A stretch of DNA of 64,000 bases from Adiantum capillus-veneris (Eukaryota; Streptophyta; Polypodiopsida; Polypodiales; Pteridaceae). Numbering within the stretch: position 1 is the stretch's first letter; every line of letters starts with the position of its first letter. Of the stretch, positions 47,294-58,094 are shown one piece after another. Made by a program: the position numbers and the translations under genes. The notes beneath the pieces were generated by a model that saw only the letters and a list, made by a program, of their open reading frames with translations, had not been told where the DNA came from and ran no database searches. The DNA lies in assembly GCA_014529385.2 (NCBI GenBank), contig CM043966.1:142030211-142094210 (forward strand), given 5' to 3'.

Positions 47294-47938
47294 TTAAAGG
47301 GACCTAGGCTCGAGAGCCAAGATCGGTTCTTCCCGAATGATCGAATCGTCGTGTGGGGGTTCTTTGGACCTCAACTCGAAAGCCAAGAAGATTTGTTGAA
47401 TTGCAAACAACACATCAAGGCACTCCTCCGTGATGAGAGCGTCCATACCGGGACGAAAGCCAGAGACCTCGATAGGAGATCTCGGACTAACTTCGAGGCG
47501 GGCTCTCTCAACAAGAGAGGAACTGATCACATCATGCATACTACCTGGGTCAAACAATATGACAAAACGTTGCCCCGACGTACGACCATAACATTTAATG
47601 AGAGAATAATCAATGGGAGGGTCAGGAGAAACGTGGGACACACTCGTGTTATCATTCATTGCATTGATAGAGGAAGTGGGTTCTGTGGATTCTTTAGATT
47701 CATTCGATTCAAGCTTAGGACATGTTCTTTTTATGTGACCCTTAATGTGACAATGAAAACAACGACCTTCCTTAGAATAAGTGCTTTGCTCTTCCGACGT
47801 GATAGTATCCTCCTACAATTCCTTGTGCTACCTTTTCATCTGGAGTAAGCTTAGGTTTAGCAATTGTGTTAGCCTTACCCTTAGATTCATTGGAAGAATT
47901 CTTTTCGGAGAGACTGTTGGAAGATTGGTTAGAAGAGT
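47294..47938 (-). pseudogene. Gypsy-2 gag C-terminus and aspartic protease
   Basis: Continues the gag interrupted by Gypsy-3. A polar Asn/Ser/Lys stretch is followed, after a one-base frame shift near 47810, by zinc knuckle CFHCHIKGHIKRTC (about 47705-47760). Then comes a retropepsin-like domain with FVILFDPGSMHDVISS (about 47550) and a C-terminal part ending at 47294. The active site reads DPG rather than DTG or DSG. Confidence 0.75.
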
Positions 47939-49415
47939 TGAAACCGGCCTGTTCAATCCAAAAAGGGCGGTAGACTTTACTTTAAACCTTGATTTAGCTT
48001 TCACCCATTATTAGTCGTCTATTTTACCTGTACTTTCAAGACACAACAAAGGGGAGAGGGATACAGGCTGCTAGATTGCACCTGTATAAGTAGACAGACA
48101 CCAGATTGGCCCCTAACTTAGGCGCCCCTTTCGGTATTTCTTTATTGTTCAAAAGAGGGAATAAACGCTGTGGTTCCTACAAGCTGCCCCGCACAAACTC
48201 GGCTGAATTTCCACTGTTCCAGCCCGATTTCGGCAGCATAACTGTACTAGAACCTTTCACGGTCAGTATTCCCACGCATTGACTGACTTTCCCGACGCAT
48301 ACGGGCACTTTGCAAAACCTGGCGAGAATCTGCAGCACGCTGAATTCTCTGTTTTCAGCCCTGAAAATACGCCAGATCGCCTGTACAGCGGTCCCCTTGC
48401 GTCCCCGAACCTCCTGGGGGTATTAGGGTCCGTTTAGGGCCAAAACCCTAAACCTGCAAAAATACACAGCAGGCTGTAATTCACTGTTTCGGGCTCCGTT
48501 TCGCGTGCCGGTCGCATCCCTAGCAAGTCCTCGAGCTCCCGCACCTGTAGGGCTACTTGCCCTTTGAATTGGACGAGATTTCTGGCGTGAAACCTCTCCG
48601 AATTCACCTGTACCTGCGGGGGGATTAGCCGCTAGCTAATCCAGTACCTGTGCAAGAGGCTCTTGCCTCGGCAATCGCGCATGAACCCACACAACTGTAC
48701 ATTGGTCAAATGAAGAGCCCACTAGAGGGGCATAACATACTGCCAAAGGGGAGAGAGAGGGCAGTGCGTAGCGTGCAGGGCATCACTCCTGGCACCGCAC
48801 TGTGCATAAGAGGGAAAGCAAGCACTCCATAGCTCTTAACCTGTGACAGAGACTTGCAAAATGAGCCTCCCAACTATAAATCACGTTTTTGCCTTCTCTA
48901 TAAGTAGTAAACTGGCCTCAAAGTGCCAAGTGTCACTCATTTGTGCATTTTCCCGCTTTAGACCCTCGGGTCTAAAAATATCTCACCTGCAGCCTCTGTT
49001 GACTTGGCCACAGAGTAACAAAATGATCCCCATGTCAAACTGCACGTAATGACGCGAAGACATTTTCAGGTCCCAAAATAGCAGTTCCCTAAATTTTAGG
49101 AGATGCTGCCATTATATCTTTCTAGGTCATCCGACCCTCTTTGTACACTGCGGCCACATCCAAAACTGAAATGTAGCCTCTGTAGCAAAGGATTCCACTT
49201 TGGCTAGTCAATGACCCCACTTGGCTAACCATAGTCCTTGTCCAACCTTAGTGCTCTCTTGCCCTCAGGCCTGGACTCCCTCTGGACAGTTCCACACTAG
49301 CTATGCAATGCAGGGCAGTTAGATTTCCCGAGGGGTGTTTCCAAAAAGTGAAAGTAAATAGATAATAAGAAAGAAATCAACAAAAAGGATAGATAGTAGT
49401 CACACGCTGGTGACA
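47939..49415 (-). repeat. Gypsy-3 3' LTR (1477 bp)
   Basis: TGAAACCGG to GGTGACA on the plus strand, equal in length to the right copy with no mismatch noticed. Contains a telomere-motif-like AAAACCCTAAACC near 48441. Confidence 0.95.
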
Positions 49416-49430
49416 TACCCCCCTCCTGAA
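49416..49430 (-). other. Gypsy-3 polypurine tract
   Basis: TACCCCCCTCCTGAA reads TTCAGGAGGGGGGTA on the element strand, next to the 3' LTR. Confidence 0.85.
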
Positions 49431-49931
49431 ATCTCAAACGTCCTCGTTTGCATCTATGTCGTACATGCTTACTGTCAACACTGATGTATTCAACACCTCG
49501 TCGACTCATGTATTGCCTGCGTGTGAACCCTGTCCCAATGACATAGTGGTAGCTTCGCACTCTGCCATTGCTTTGAGTCACGAACTTTCCAATGACAAAA
49601 TGGTAGCTGCACATTTTGCCACTGTCTTATAGTACACGTTGGATCCCGTAACACTTGCGAGCATACCCAAACCGACAGTTTAAGAATGCAGTTACACATG
49701 TACTCTTTAATAGAAGCAATCACTGTATCCTTGACAGACTGACAAGAAATACTCACTTCTATAGCACTAACCAAACTTTTGGACATTCCATAAGAGCAAT
49801 TGCCAAACTGACAATCTGTACAGCTCTAACATTCATGTAACAGGTATTTGATTTGAGCTCACTTTAAATACCATGTACATCATTTGTTTCAAAAGCCATT
49901 GTCACACTGACAATCCATTTAGCTTTGAAAC
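49431..49931 (-). other. Gypsy-3 3' untranslated region
   Basis: About 500 bp lies between the pol stop and the polypurine tract. No ORF. Repeated ATTGCCAAACTGACA/CATTGTCACACTGACA-like wording near 49798 and 49898. Confidence 0.6.
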
Positions 49932-52900
49932 TCAAGGGGTCAAGGTAGGTTGCAAATGGAAGGCTTCCAGGTAAAGTGATAACACAGTTGGTGACTCTGC
50001 AAGTTCACCTTCTTCCATCCACTTAGCATCCATTGGTGGATAGTTTCTGAACTTTACCAAGTAACGCCTAGTAACCTTGCCTTTCACTTTCCTTTCTTTG
50101 TGTGCCAAAATCTGTTCAGGGACCAAGATCTCGTCAAGTTCCTCGACTTCCGGCTGATCTTCAGCTGGTATATCTTCTGGCACATCACCCACATAGGGTC
50201 TGAGAAGACTCACATGAAACGCATTGTGAATCTTCCAACTGTCAGGCAATTTCAGCCTATATGCAACATCACTGATTATGTCGCACACTTGAAAAGGCCC
50301 ATAGTAACGCATGCTGAGCTTTGGAAAGAGTCTTTCCTTGCCCTTCATCTTCTTTAACCTTGCCTTTTCAAACCGTAGAAGCACCCAATCACCAAGTGAA
50401 TATACCACTTCACGACGGTGACGATCAGCTGCTTTCTTTTGCTTTGCCTGAGTCCTTTCTAAGGCCACTTTGACCTTCTTGTACATTTCATCCATGTCCT
50501 GAACATACTTATCTGCTTCAAATATCTTATCCTTTGTATGCAGTATGGGAGGAATTTTCTTGCCACCTTCAACTATTTCAAAAGGTGCCTTGCCAGTTGA
50601 TGAATGCACTGTATTATTGTATGCATACTCCACCAATGGCAAATACTGCTCCCACTTTCCTTTATGCTCTGACACATAGCACTTCAGCAGATCTAGGACA
50701 GTAGAATTTGCCTCTTCTGACTGCCCATCTGTTTGAGGATGAAATGACGAAGAGAATTTGAGCGTGGTACCCATATTCTCAAACAAGCCTTTCCAGAACA
50801 AACTAGTCATGCGTGGATCACGGTCGCTAACAATCGACTGTGGCATGCCATGATACTTGAAAATATTGCTCATAAACAAGCGTGCCATCTGATCTGGCTT
50901 TATCTTCTTCCTGACAGGAATAAAATGAGCCTGTTTGCTGAATCTGCAAATAATGGTCCAAATACCATCATTTCCTGTCTGCGTTCTTGGAAGATCAAAG
51001 ATAAAATCCATAGCAATACTTTCCCATGGTTTATCTGGAATAGGTAGTGGTTGCAATAACCCTGGTGCCTTTTGCCTGTCAAACTTGACCTTTTGGCATA
51101 TTAGGCATTCTCGCACAAAGGCATCCACATCCCTTCTCAATGTAGGCCAATAGAAGAATGTCTCAACCGCTTTAACTGTAGCATCAATACCACGATGCCC
51201 TGCATACGGTGGGACATGACTCTCTTCCATAACTTTGCGTCGCAATGGCTTTGTGACACACAATCTGCCATGCATCATCATGAACCCGTCTTTAAGAAGA
51301 TAGTGTTCATGACGTTGTCCATCCATTAGTTGCTCGAAGACCCTTGCAAAATCTTCATCATTTGCATACTGTTCTCTCATATCATCAAGTTCATGATGAT
51401 AAGGAATCGACACAGCTGAAATTTGTGGCTTCCTTGACAAGGCATCAGCCACAACGTTCTTCTTGCCTTCCACATGCACAATCTGAAAATGGAACATGGA
51501 CAAGATATTTGCCCATCGCATATGCTTCTCAGATAACTTTGTCTGTGTCAAGAAGTATCGCAAGGTCTGATGGTCCGTTTGGACAACAAAGTCTGCACCT
51601 AGCAGGTAGTGTTTCCAACTTAAGAGCGCATGAATCACAGCCAGTAACTCTTTCTCATAGACCTGCATGGTCATCTCTGGCCCTTGCAAAATTCTGCTCT
51701 CATAGGCTACTACCCTGCCATCTTGCATTAGCACAGCACCAATGCTACTACCGCAGGCATCACACTGGACCACAAATGACTTCCTAAGATCTGGCAACAC
51801 AATGACTGGATCCGAAGTCATCTTTTCCTTTAAGAGATTAAAAGCTGAAATCTCTTTTTGTGTCCATCTAAAGGTGACTGCCTTCTTTTGAAGAGCATGT
51901 AAAGGTGAAGCAATCTCAGCGAAATTTCGGATAAACCTTCTGTAATAGGAGCATAGTCCCAAAAAGCTTCGGACATCATGCACCGTCTTCAAATTTGGCC
52001 ATGACTTGATCGCTTCAACTTTTGCAGGATCCATTCTGACACCGTCCTTTGAGACAATGTGTCCCAGAAAGTGAATCTCTTCCAGAAAAAACTCACTTTT
52101 CTTTGCATTGATGAGCAACCTATGACTGCGTAGCTCTTTGAACACAATGGCCAAGTGATGCCTATGCTCCTCTTCATTCTTTGAATAGACTATCATGTCA
52201 TCAAAGAACGTACCAACAAACTGCTGGTGTGGACGGAAAATTCTGTCCATCATCCTATTGAACGTAGCAGGAGCATTTGTGAGACCAAAGGGCATCACTA
52301 AAAATTCGTAAAGGCCAAACGTTGTTCTAAAAGCAGTCTTGTGCACATCCTCTGATCTAATGCGGATCTGATGATACCCACTCTTTAGATCTATCCTGCT
52401 AAACATAGCTGCTCCTTCTAATTTGTCCATAATATCATCAATTCTAGGTATAGGGAACCTATTCTTGATGGTATTCTTGTTCAGTGCACGGTAGTCGATG
52501 CACATACGCCATGAGCCATCCTTTTTCTGCACCAACAACACTGGAGAACAGAATGGAGATGAACTGGGCTGAATCAGCCCCTTTTCTAACAGCTCCTGTA
52601 CTTGGCCCATTATCTCTTTCTGCTGAGCCGCACTAACCCTGTACGGAGGCTTATTTGGTGGGCTACTGCCTGGCACCAAATCTATCGCATGGTCCTCGGG
52701 TCTCTCTGGCGGTAATTGAGACGGTAATGAATCGGAAAAACAGTCACTATACTGTTGTAAAAACATTGACCTTTCTTTATCTAGCACAGATAAATTTGAT
52801 TCATCACAATCTGACACTTCACGTGCAAAAACCAAGTACGCAGAAAGATGCTTTTTCATTACAGAAGTAATAGCAGAAGCTGATACAGTAGGAATAGACT

Positions 52901-54995
52901 CCCCTTTAAGCTTTACATCCAGAATATGAGTCTTTCCCCTGCTCTGTACAGTGATCTTTTTGTTGTAGGCATCCATGATTCCCTGTACACGAAATAACCA
53001 AGGAATACCTAACAACACATCACATCCGTCCAGTGGCATGATGTAAAATTCTTCAGCATCTACATAGGACTGGATATGTAGACGCAACTTTCCAATGATG
53101 GGTGTCACAGCCTCTGTATGGCCAGGACATGCCAAACCTGCCTCTGCTGTATACCCCATCTCTTCAGGTCTGATTCCCAACTTTGAAGCCAATTCTGGGG
53201 AAATGAAGTTGGCTTTGGCACCTGGATCAAAGAAGATAAGCACTGTTTGATCCCTAACCTTTCCCCATGCTCTGCAAAGCTCACTTGCATCTGAATTTGG
53301 CTTGTCGCCCACCATATCTGGCACTAGACCAGCCATGGGCTTCTTTCCTTTCTTGTCTTCCTTGTCTTCAGAATCAGCTGGCCTTTTCTTTGTAGGACAG
53401 TTGTAAGCGATGTGGCCAGGCTGCTCACATATAAAGCATTTGTTCTCTGTCCTCAGGACCTTCTTTTGCTCTTCTGACTTGCGAGGAAAACGTCTTTTCC
53501 ATTTCTTTGCTGGTCCTTTTTCTGATTCAGCCGTAGCTTTGTCTTTCCCTGTGTTGGCCGACTCCTGAGTCCCTTTAGGAGCCTCATTGGGAACGTGCTT
53601 CTTGGCTGAATTTTTCTTGCCTGATCCTGCCTTGACGCCAGTGTTAAATTCACAATCTTCTCCCTTGAGCAAACCATTGCCAGTGTTTGCTACCTCGATG
53701 AGCTGCGTCAAAGTAGTGACTTTGGTCTTTGTGCAGTATTTTCTCAATCCTTTGGGTAGGCCACAACAGTATTTTTCTATCTGTTCTGTCAATGGCACAA
53801 ACCTATAGGAAGTTACTGGAAGTAGAGCTTTCCAAAACTTCCGATTGTAATCATCCAGATTTCTGCAAGTGGCAGCATTTAGCTGGTGCCATTCTGTCAT
53901 GACATCTGCTTCGAAATCATCAGATAACCATGCTGCTGCAAAAATCTGCTTGAAGTAAATCCATGTGGACGGAGCTTGCCCTTGAAGCAATAAAGTTGTC
54001 CACCATTGTCCCGCATTCCCTGTCAAGAAAGTGGCTGCCTTGCGGACCTTTGAAGCCTCTGTAAAGTTTCCCCCTGCATAGGCCTTGTCAAACTGCTGGA
54101 GGAATGAAAGAGCCTTCTTCCTGTCATCAAACCCTGTAAAGGTCGTGAATGACACTCCTTTGCCACCTTCTTTGTACGGAGTTGGCCTCTCCAGCGGCGT
54201 TAAATTGTCATATGGAAGTGACTGAAACATGGGAACACTATTAGGGTTCATTTGTGTTCCTTGGCCGCTATTAACTTGACCTGGAAATGCCATATTTGGC
54301 TGCTGATTTGTAATTCCAGCCATACCAAAATTTGCTTGTGGCATCCCAAATTGTCCCTGAGTGCTTTGAAACCCTGGTTGCATACCCATGACACTGTACA
54401 TGGGGTTAGGCATCATCGTTTGAGCACCCCCAAACACTGTTCCTGGCGTATAAAACTGATTTCCAGGTGCATGACCAGCCATGCTCTGAAATACCGATCC
54501 ACCTCCAAAATAGCCAGGGTGTACTGAAGGTGGTGGGAAGACCTGTTGCATAGCCTGTAAGTTGCTTCCCTGCCCATTAGAACCAGCTATAGGCTGTTGA
54601 AAGGTGGCGGGCTGAATTGGTACAGCTTGAAAAACTGGCATCTCAGCCACCTGTTCTTGCACCTTAGGCATACGTTGTGGAGACTGCATGTTCTCCGTCA
54701 AGTGTACAGGTGTTTCCATTGACTGTGCGGTATGAATCACCTGTGTTCGAGCCTTAACAGGCTTTTGAATATGATCCAGTGACCCAACTTGCTGAGACGG
54801 AACAGGAGGTTGCAGAAAGGCTAAAAACCTTGGGTTCTGCATTACTTGTGTGAACATAGCCACAGCAGTAGCCAACTGGGTCCTGAATATATCATCATCA
54901 GTCTGTGGTGGTCTTGAGGACTCACCCACTTCATGTGTCTGTTGACCCTGTGAAGAGGAAACCTCTTCAGTCACATCATCTGGTCTGTCAGCCAT
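49932..54995 (-). CDS. Gypsy-3 gag-pol-chromodomain polyprotein (1687 aa)
   Basis: The ATG at 54995-54993 (MADRPDDVTEEVSSSQ) is preferred; the frame stays open upstream to a TTG. In order: a Gln/Pro-rich N-terminus; the gag core (KALSFLQQFDKAYAGG, WWTTLLLQG, about residues 295-440); a Lys-rich linker; zinc knuckle CFICEQPGHIAYNC; protease with FFDPGAKANFIS; reverse transcriptase with [33 protein letters not shown] and catalytic FFDDMIVYSK; RNase H (QCDACGSSIGAVL, KELLAVIHAL, TDHQTLRYF); integrase zinc finger (H...H...CLICQ); D-D-E core (AMDFIFDLP, IVSDRDPRM, SSFHPQTDGQSEEANS); and a C-terminal chromodomain (RRYLVKFRNYPPMDAKWMEEGE). Length and order fit a complete chromovirus. Chromodomains steer integration toward marked chromatin. 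No break is seen. Confidence 0.97.
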   Translation of the reverse strand: MADRPDDVTEEVSSSQGQQTHEVGESSRPPQTDDDIFRTQLATAVAMFTQVMQNPRFLAFLQPPVPSQQVGSLDHIQKPVKARTQVIHTAQSMETPVHLTENMQSPQRMPKVQEQVAEMPVFQAVPIQPATFQQPIAGSNGQGSNLQAMQQVFPPPSVHPGYFGGGSVFQSMAGHAPGNQFYTPGTVFGGAQTMMPNPMYSVMGMQPGFQSTQGQFGMPQANFGMAGITNQQPNMAFPGQVNSGQGTQMNPNSVPMFQSLPYDNLTPLERPTPYKEGGKGVSFTTFTGFDDRKKALSFLQQFDKAYAGGNFTEASKVRKAATFLTGNAGQWWTTLLLQGQAPSTWIYFKQIFAAAWLSDDFEADVMTEWHQLNAATCRNLDDYNRKFWKALLPVTSYRFVPLTEQIEKYCCGLPKGLRKYCTKTKVTTLTQLIEVANTGNGLLKGEDCEFNTGVKAGSGKKNSAKKHVPNEAPKGTQESANTGKDKATAESEKGPAKKWKRRFPRKSEEQKKVLRTENKCFICEQPGHIAYNCPTKKRPADSEDKEDKKGKKPMAGLVPDMVGDKPNSDASELCRAWGKVRDQTVLIFFDPGAKANFISPELASKLGIRPEEMGYTAEAGLACPGHTEAVTPIIGKLRLHIQSYVDAEEFYIMPLDGCDVLLGIPWLFRVQGIMDAYNKKITVQSRGKTHILDVKLKGESIPTVSASAITSVMKKHLSAYLVFAREVSDCDESNLSVLDKERSMFLQQYSDCFSDSLPSQLPPERPEDHAIDLVPGSSPPNKPPYRVSAAQQKEIMGQVQELLEKGLIQPSSSPFCSPVLLVQKKDGSWRMCIDYRALNKNTIKNRFPIPRIDDIMDKLEGAAMFSRIDLKSGYHQIRIRSEDVHKTAFRTTFGLYEFLVMPFGLTNAPATFNRMMDRIFRPHQQFVGTFFDDMIVYSKNEEEHRHHLAIVFKELRSHRLLINAKKSEFFLEEIHFLGHIVSKDGVRMDPAKVEAIKSWPNLKTVHDVRSFLGLCSYYRRFIRNFAEIASPLHALQKKAVTFRWTQKEISAFNLLKEKMTSDPVIVLPDLRKSFVVQCDACGSSIGAVLMQDGRVVAYESRILQGPEMTMQVYEKELLAVIHALLSWKHYLLGADFVVQTDHQTLRYFLTQTKLSEKHMRWANILSMFHFQIVHVEGKKNVVADALSRKPQISAVSIPYHHELDDMREQYANDEDFARVFEQLMDGQRHEHYLLKDGFMMMHGRLCVTKPLRRKVMEESHVPPYAGHRGIDATVKAVETFFYWPTLRRDVDAFVRECLICQKVKFDRQKAPGLLQPLPIPDKPWESIAMDFIFDLPRTQTGNDGIWTIICRFSKQAHFIPVRKKIKPDQMARLFMSNIFKYHGMPQSIVSDRDPRMTSLFWKGLFENMGTTLKFSSSFHPQTDGQSEEANSTVLDLLKCYVSEHKGKWEQYLPLVEYAYNNTVHSSTGKAPFEIVEGGKKIPPILHTKDKIFEADKYVQDMDEMYKKVKVALERTQAKQKKAADRHRREVVYSLGDWVLLRFEKARLKKMKGKERLFPKLSMRYYGPFQVCDIISDVAYRLKLPDSWKIHNAFHVSLLRPYVGDVPEDIPAEDQPEVEELDEILVPEQILAHKERKVKGKVTRRYLVKFRNYPPMDAKWMEEGELAESPTVLSLYLEAFHLQPTLTP

Positions 54996-55084
54996 AATTA
55001 CAATTCCCTGTGTCTCGTCTATGATCCCCTGTGTCTTCAAGTCCAAAACTGCCCAAGGCTCACTTCTATGGGAAAAAGTGATTT

Positions 55085-55103
55085 AATCCCGTCGATGGAA
55101 CCA
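55085..55103 (-). other. Gypsy-3 primer binding site
   Basis: The element strand reads TGGTTCCATCGACGGGATT directly after the LTR. The leading TGG suits a tRNA 3' CCA end. The tRNA partner is not identified, and it is not the common Met type. Confidence 0.6.
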
Positions 55104-56580
55104 TGAAACCGGCCTGTTCAATCCAAAAAGGGCGGTAGACTTTACTTTAAACCTTGATTTAGCTTTCACCCATTATTAGTCGTCTATTTTACCTGTACTT
55201 TCAAGACACAACAAAGGGGAGAGGGATACAGGCTGCTAGATTGCACCTGTATAAGTAGACAGACACCAGATTGGCCCCTAACTTAGGCGCCCCTTTCGGT
55301 ATTTCTTTATTGTTCAAAAGAGGGAATAAACGCTGTGGTTCCTACAAGCTGCCCCGCACAAACTCGGCTGAATTTCCACTGTTCCAGCCCGATTTCGGCA
55401 GCATAACTGTACTAGAACCTTTCACGGTCAGTATTCCCACGCATTGACTGACTTTCCCGACGCATACGGGCACTTTGCAAAACCTGGCGAGAATCTGCAG
55501 CACGCTGAATTCTCTGTTTTCAGCCCTGAAAATACGCCAGATCGCCTGTACAGCGGTCCCCTTGCGTCCCCGAACCTCCTGGGGGTATTAGGGTCCGTTT
55601 AGGGCCAAAACCCTAAACCTGCAAAAATACACAGCAGGCTGTAATTCACTGTTTCGGGCTCCGTTTCGCGTGCCGGTCGCATCCCTAGCAAGTCCTCGAG
55701 CTCCCGCACCTGTAGGGCTACTTGCCCTTTGAATTGGACGAGATTTCTGGCGTGAAACCTCTCCGAATTCACCTGTACCTGCGGGGGGATTAGCCGCTAG
55801 CTAATCCAGTACCTGTGCAAGAGGCTCTTGCCTCGGCAATCGCGCATGAACCCACACAACTGTACATTGGTCAAATGAAGAGCCCACTAGAGGGGCATAA
55901 CATACTGCCAAAGGGGAGAGAGAGGGCAGTGCGTAGCGTGCAGGGCATCACTCCTGGCACCGCACTGTGCATAAGAGGGAAAGCAAGCACTCCATAGCTC
56001 TTAACCTGTGACAGAGACTTGCAAAATGAGCCTCCCAACTATAAATCACGTTTTTGCCTTCTCTATAAGTAGTAAACTGGCCTCAAAGTGCCAAGTGTCA
56101 CTCATTTGTGCATTTTCCCGCTTTAGACCCTCGGGTCTAAAAATATCTCACCTGCAGCCTCTGTTGACTTGGCCACAGAGTAACAAAATGATCCCCATGT
56201 CAAACTGCACGTAATGACGCGAAGACATTTTCAGGTCCCAAAATAGCAGTTCCCTAAATTTTAGGAGATGCTGCCATTATATCTTTCTAGGTCATCCGAC
56301 CCTCTTTGTACACTGCGGCCACATCCAAAACTGAAATGTAGCCTCTGTAGCAAAGGATTCCACTTTGGCTAGTCAATGACCCCACTTGGCTAACCATAGT
56401 CCTTGTCCAACCTTAGTGCTCTCTTGCCCTCAGGCCTGGACTCCCTCTGGACAGTTCCACACTAGCTATGCAATGCAGGGCAGTTAGATTTCCCGAGGGG
56501 TGTTTCCAAAAAGTGAAAGTAAATAGATAATAAGAAAGAAATCAACAAAAAGGATAGATAGTAGTCACACGCTGGTGACA
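55104..56580 (-). repeat. Gypsy-3 5' LTR (1477 bp)
   Basis: Identical as far as compared to 47939-49415 at a constant offset of 7165. Followed by target-duplication copy AGAGT. Confidence 0.95.
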
Positions 56581-56585
56581 AGAGT

Positions 56586-57681
56586 TACCATTCTTAACGT
56601 TCTTAGCGTTCTGAGGGTTCTGAAAAGTCTGCGAGGTACTTGTGGAAGTCTTGTTCTCCTTAGGCTTTCCCTTGTTGTGCTTCATCTCCTGTGCGAGAGC
56701 AATCGCTACCGCCTTGTTGAGATCGATTGGATCGAGAACCTCGACATGGTACTTGATATACTCGTCCAATCCAAAGAGAAAAGCCTCTTTGCGCTCATCA
56801 TCCGATTTTCGTAGTTGAGTACCTAGTTGCAAAACACTATTAGAAAAAGACATGACTGGCATACCATTTTGCTTGAGAGAGCGCCAATCGTCCTTCAATC
56901 GTGCGAGGTACTGAGGTGGCATAAATCGCGCCTTGAGCTTGTCTTGGAAATCAGCCCAATTGAAGGAAAGGGGCGTGAATCCGTCGGCTTCCTCTAAGTG
57001 CGCGGCTAGCTGTGCCTCTTGCCATGCGTGGTACCAATTGATGGCATCATCGACAAGGTACATAGTTGCCGTCAAAACTTTGCTATTTCCTGTCTTCTTA
57101 GTTGTCGCAAAATAAGCATTAAATTGATGCAACCAAGAATGAATAACCGTAGCATCCATCTCACTGTCATACTTACTGAAGGTCAACTTCTCTGTGACTG
57201 GATGGTTGGAATCCGCATCGTGGCTTGCACCACTTGATGAACTCCCACGATCTTTGGGTGGTTCGGTTTTCGAGGCTAGCGTTTGTCGAAGCAATTCTTG
57301 AGTGCGTAGCTCTCTTTGAACTTCACGCTCGGTCTCCAAAGCCAATCTTTGAGCAGCCTCGTCCGCCTTTCTTTGTTGTTTTCGCTCTTTGTGTGCGTCG
57401 CGCTCGCGTGCTAAAGCAAGGCGATTGTCTTCTTGTTATGCGGCAATTCTTGTGTTTCTTTCGTCGCGCTCACGGTCCTGAGCAAGGCGATTTGCTTCTT
57501 GTCTATCCATCATGGCCATCATCTGCTTGACCATTGCCTCCATAGGGTTTGGTACACTTGGTAGCGTAGATGGCGAAGGGGGAGGGTTGAAAAAATCTTC
57601 TGGTGGAGAAAAGTCTTCATCGCCTCTCTCATGCTCATCACCTGTATGCGAAGTATCCATTCCGCTTCGGGTGACGACCAT
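56586..57681 (-). pseudogene. Gypsy-2 gag, split by Gypsy-3
   Basis: The ATG at 57681-57679 (MVVTRSGMDTSHTGDE) starts an acidic, Pro-rich N-terminus, then a Glu/Arg-rich helix, then the retrotransposon gag core (about 56650-57200: MDATVIHSWLHQFNAYFATT, INWYHAWQEA, FMPPQYLARLKDDWRSL, EAFLFGLDEYIKYHVEV). A single TAA at 57438-57436 breaks an otherwise open frame. The frame runs into the AGAGT site (KNVKNGNS) and resumes at 47938 (SSNQSSNS). Gag forms the virus-like particle that packages element RNA. Confidence 0.85.
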
Positions 57682-58081
57682 GCACTATGATCTTTGGTTC
57701 TTGAGGGTCTTGGGTTCTTGAGGATCTTGAGGGTCTTGAGGTTTTCTTTTTCTTGCAAATCGCGTTTGAGAAGGATCTTCTCTTCACCCGAGTTCTACTC
57801 TTTTCCGCGGGCGCATCCCTTGACGGCCTTGCGCTCACACCAAGGTTGCTTTTTCCCACCTCACGTCGATTGGCTGGCCGCTTAGTGCACGGTCCGCTCT
57901 CAATGAGTGAAAAGAGACACAAGGGGAGGCTGGACAAGCCTTTCTTTCTTGGGATTCCTGTCACTCTTCAACAACACACGATTAGGAATCGGCATGCCCA
58001 AGCGAACTTGGGTTCGTGCGACCGCAACAAGCAAAAAAAATCTTGTGGTTCTTTCCTTGAGTGATACAGAACACTGCCAAA

Positions 58082-58093
58082 GCTCTGTTACCA
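58082..58093 (-). other. Gypsy-2 primer binding site
   Basis: The plus strand reads GCTCTGTTACCA, that is TGGTAACAGAGC on the element strand. This is a common variant of the methionine-tRNA site, one base from the LTR. Confidence 0.8.
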
Positions 58094-58094
58094 A

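Larger units (their letters stand above)
47939..56580 (-). mobile_element. Gypsy-3, intact chromovirus-type Ty3/gypsy element, AGAGT target duplication
   Basis: Two 1477-bp LTRs (47939-49415, 55104-56580) flank one uninterrupted gag-pol ORF. AGAGT at 47934-47938 and at 56581-56585 is the target duplication, and removing the element restores the Gypsy-2 gag frame. I saw no difference between the LTRs where compared. All parts needed for movement are present. Confidence 0.97.

Noticed and set aside
48650-49049. Two small ORFs present identically in both Gypsy-3 LTRs (also 55815-56214)
   Set aside because: Identity follows from LTR duplication. No domain or codon signal supports a protein.
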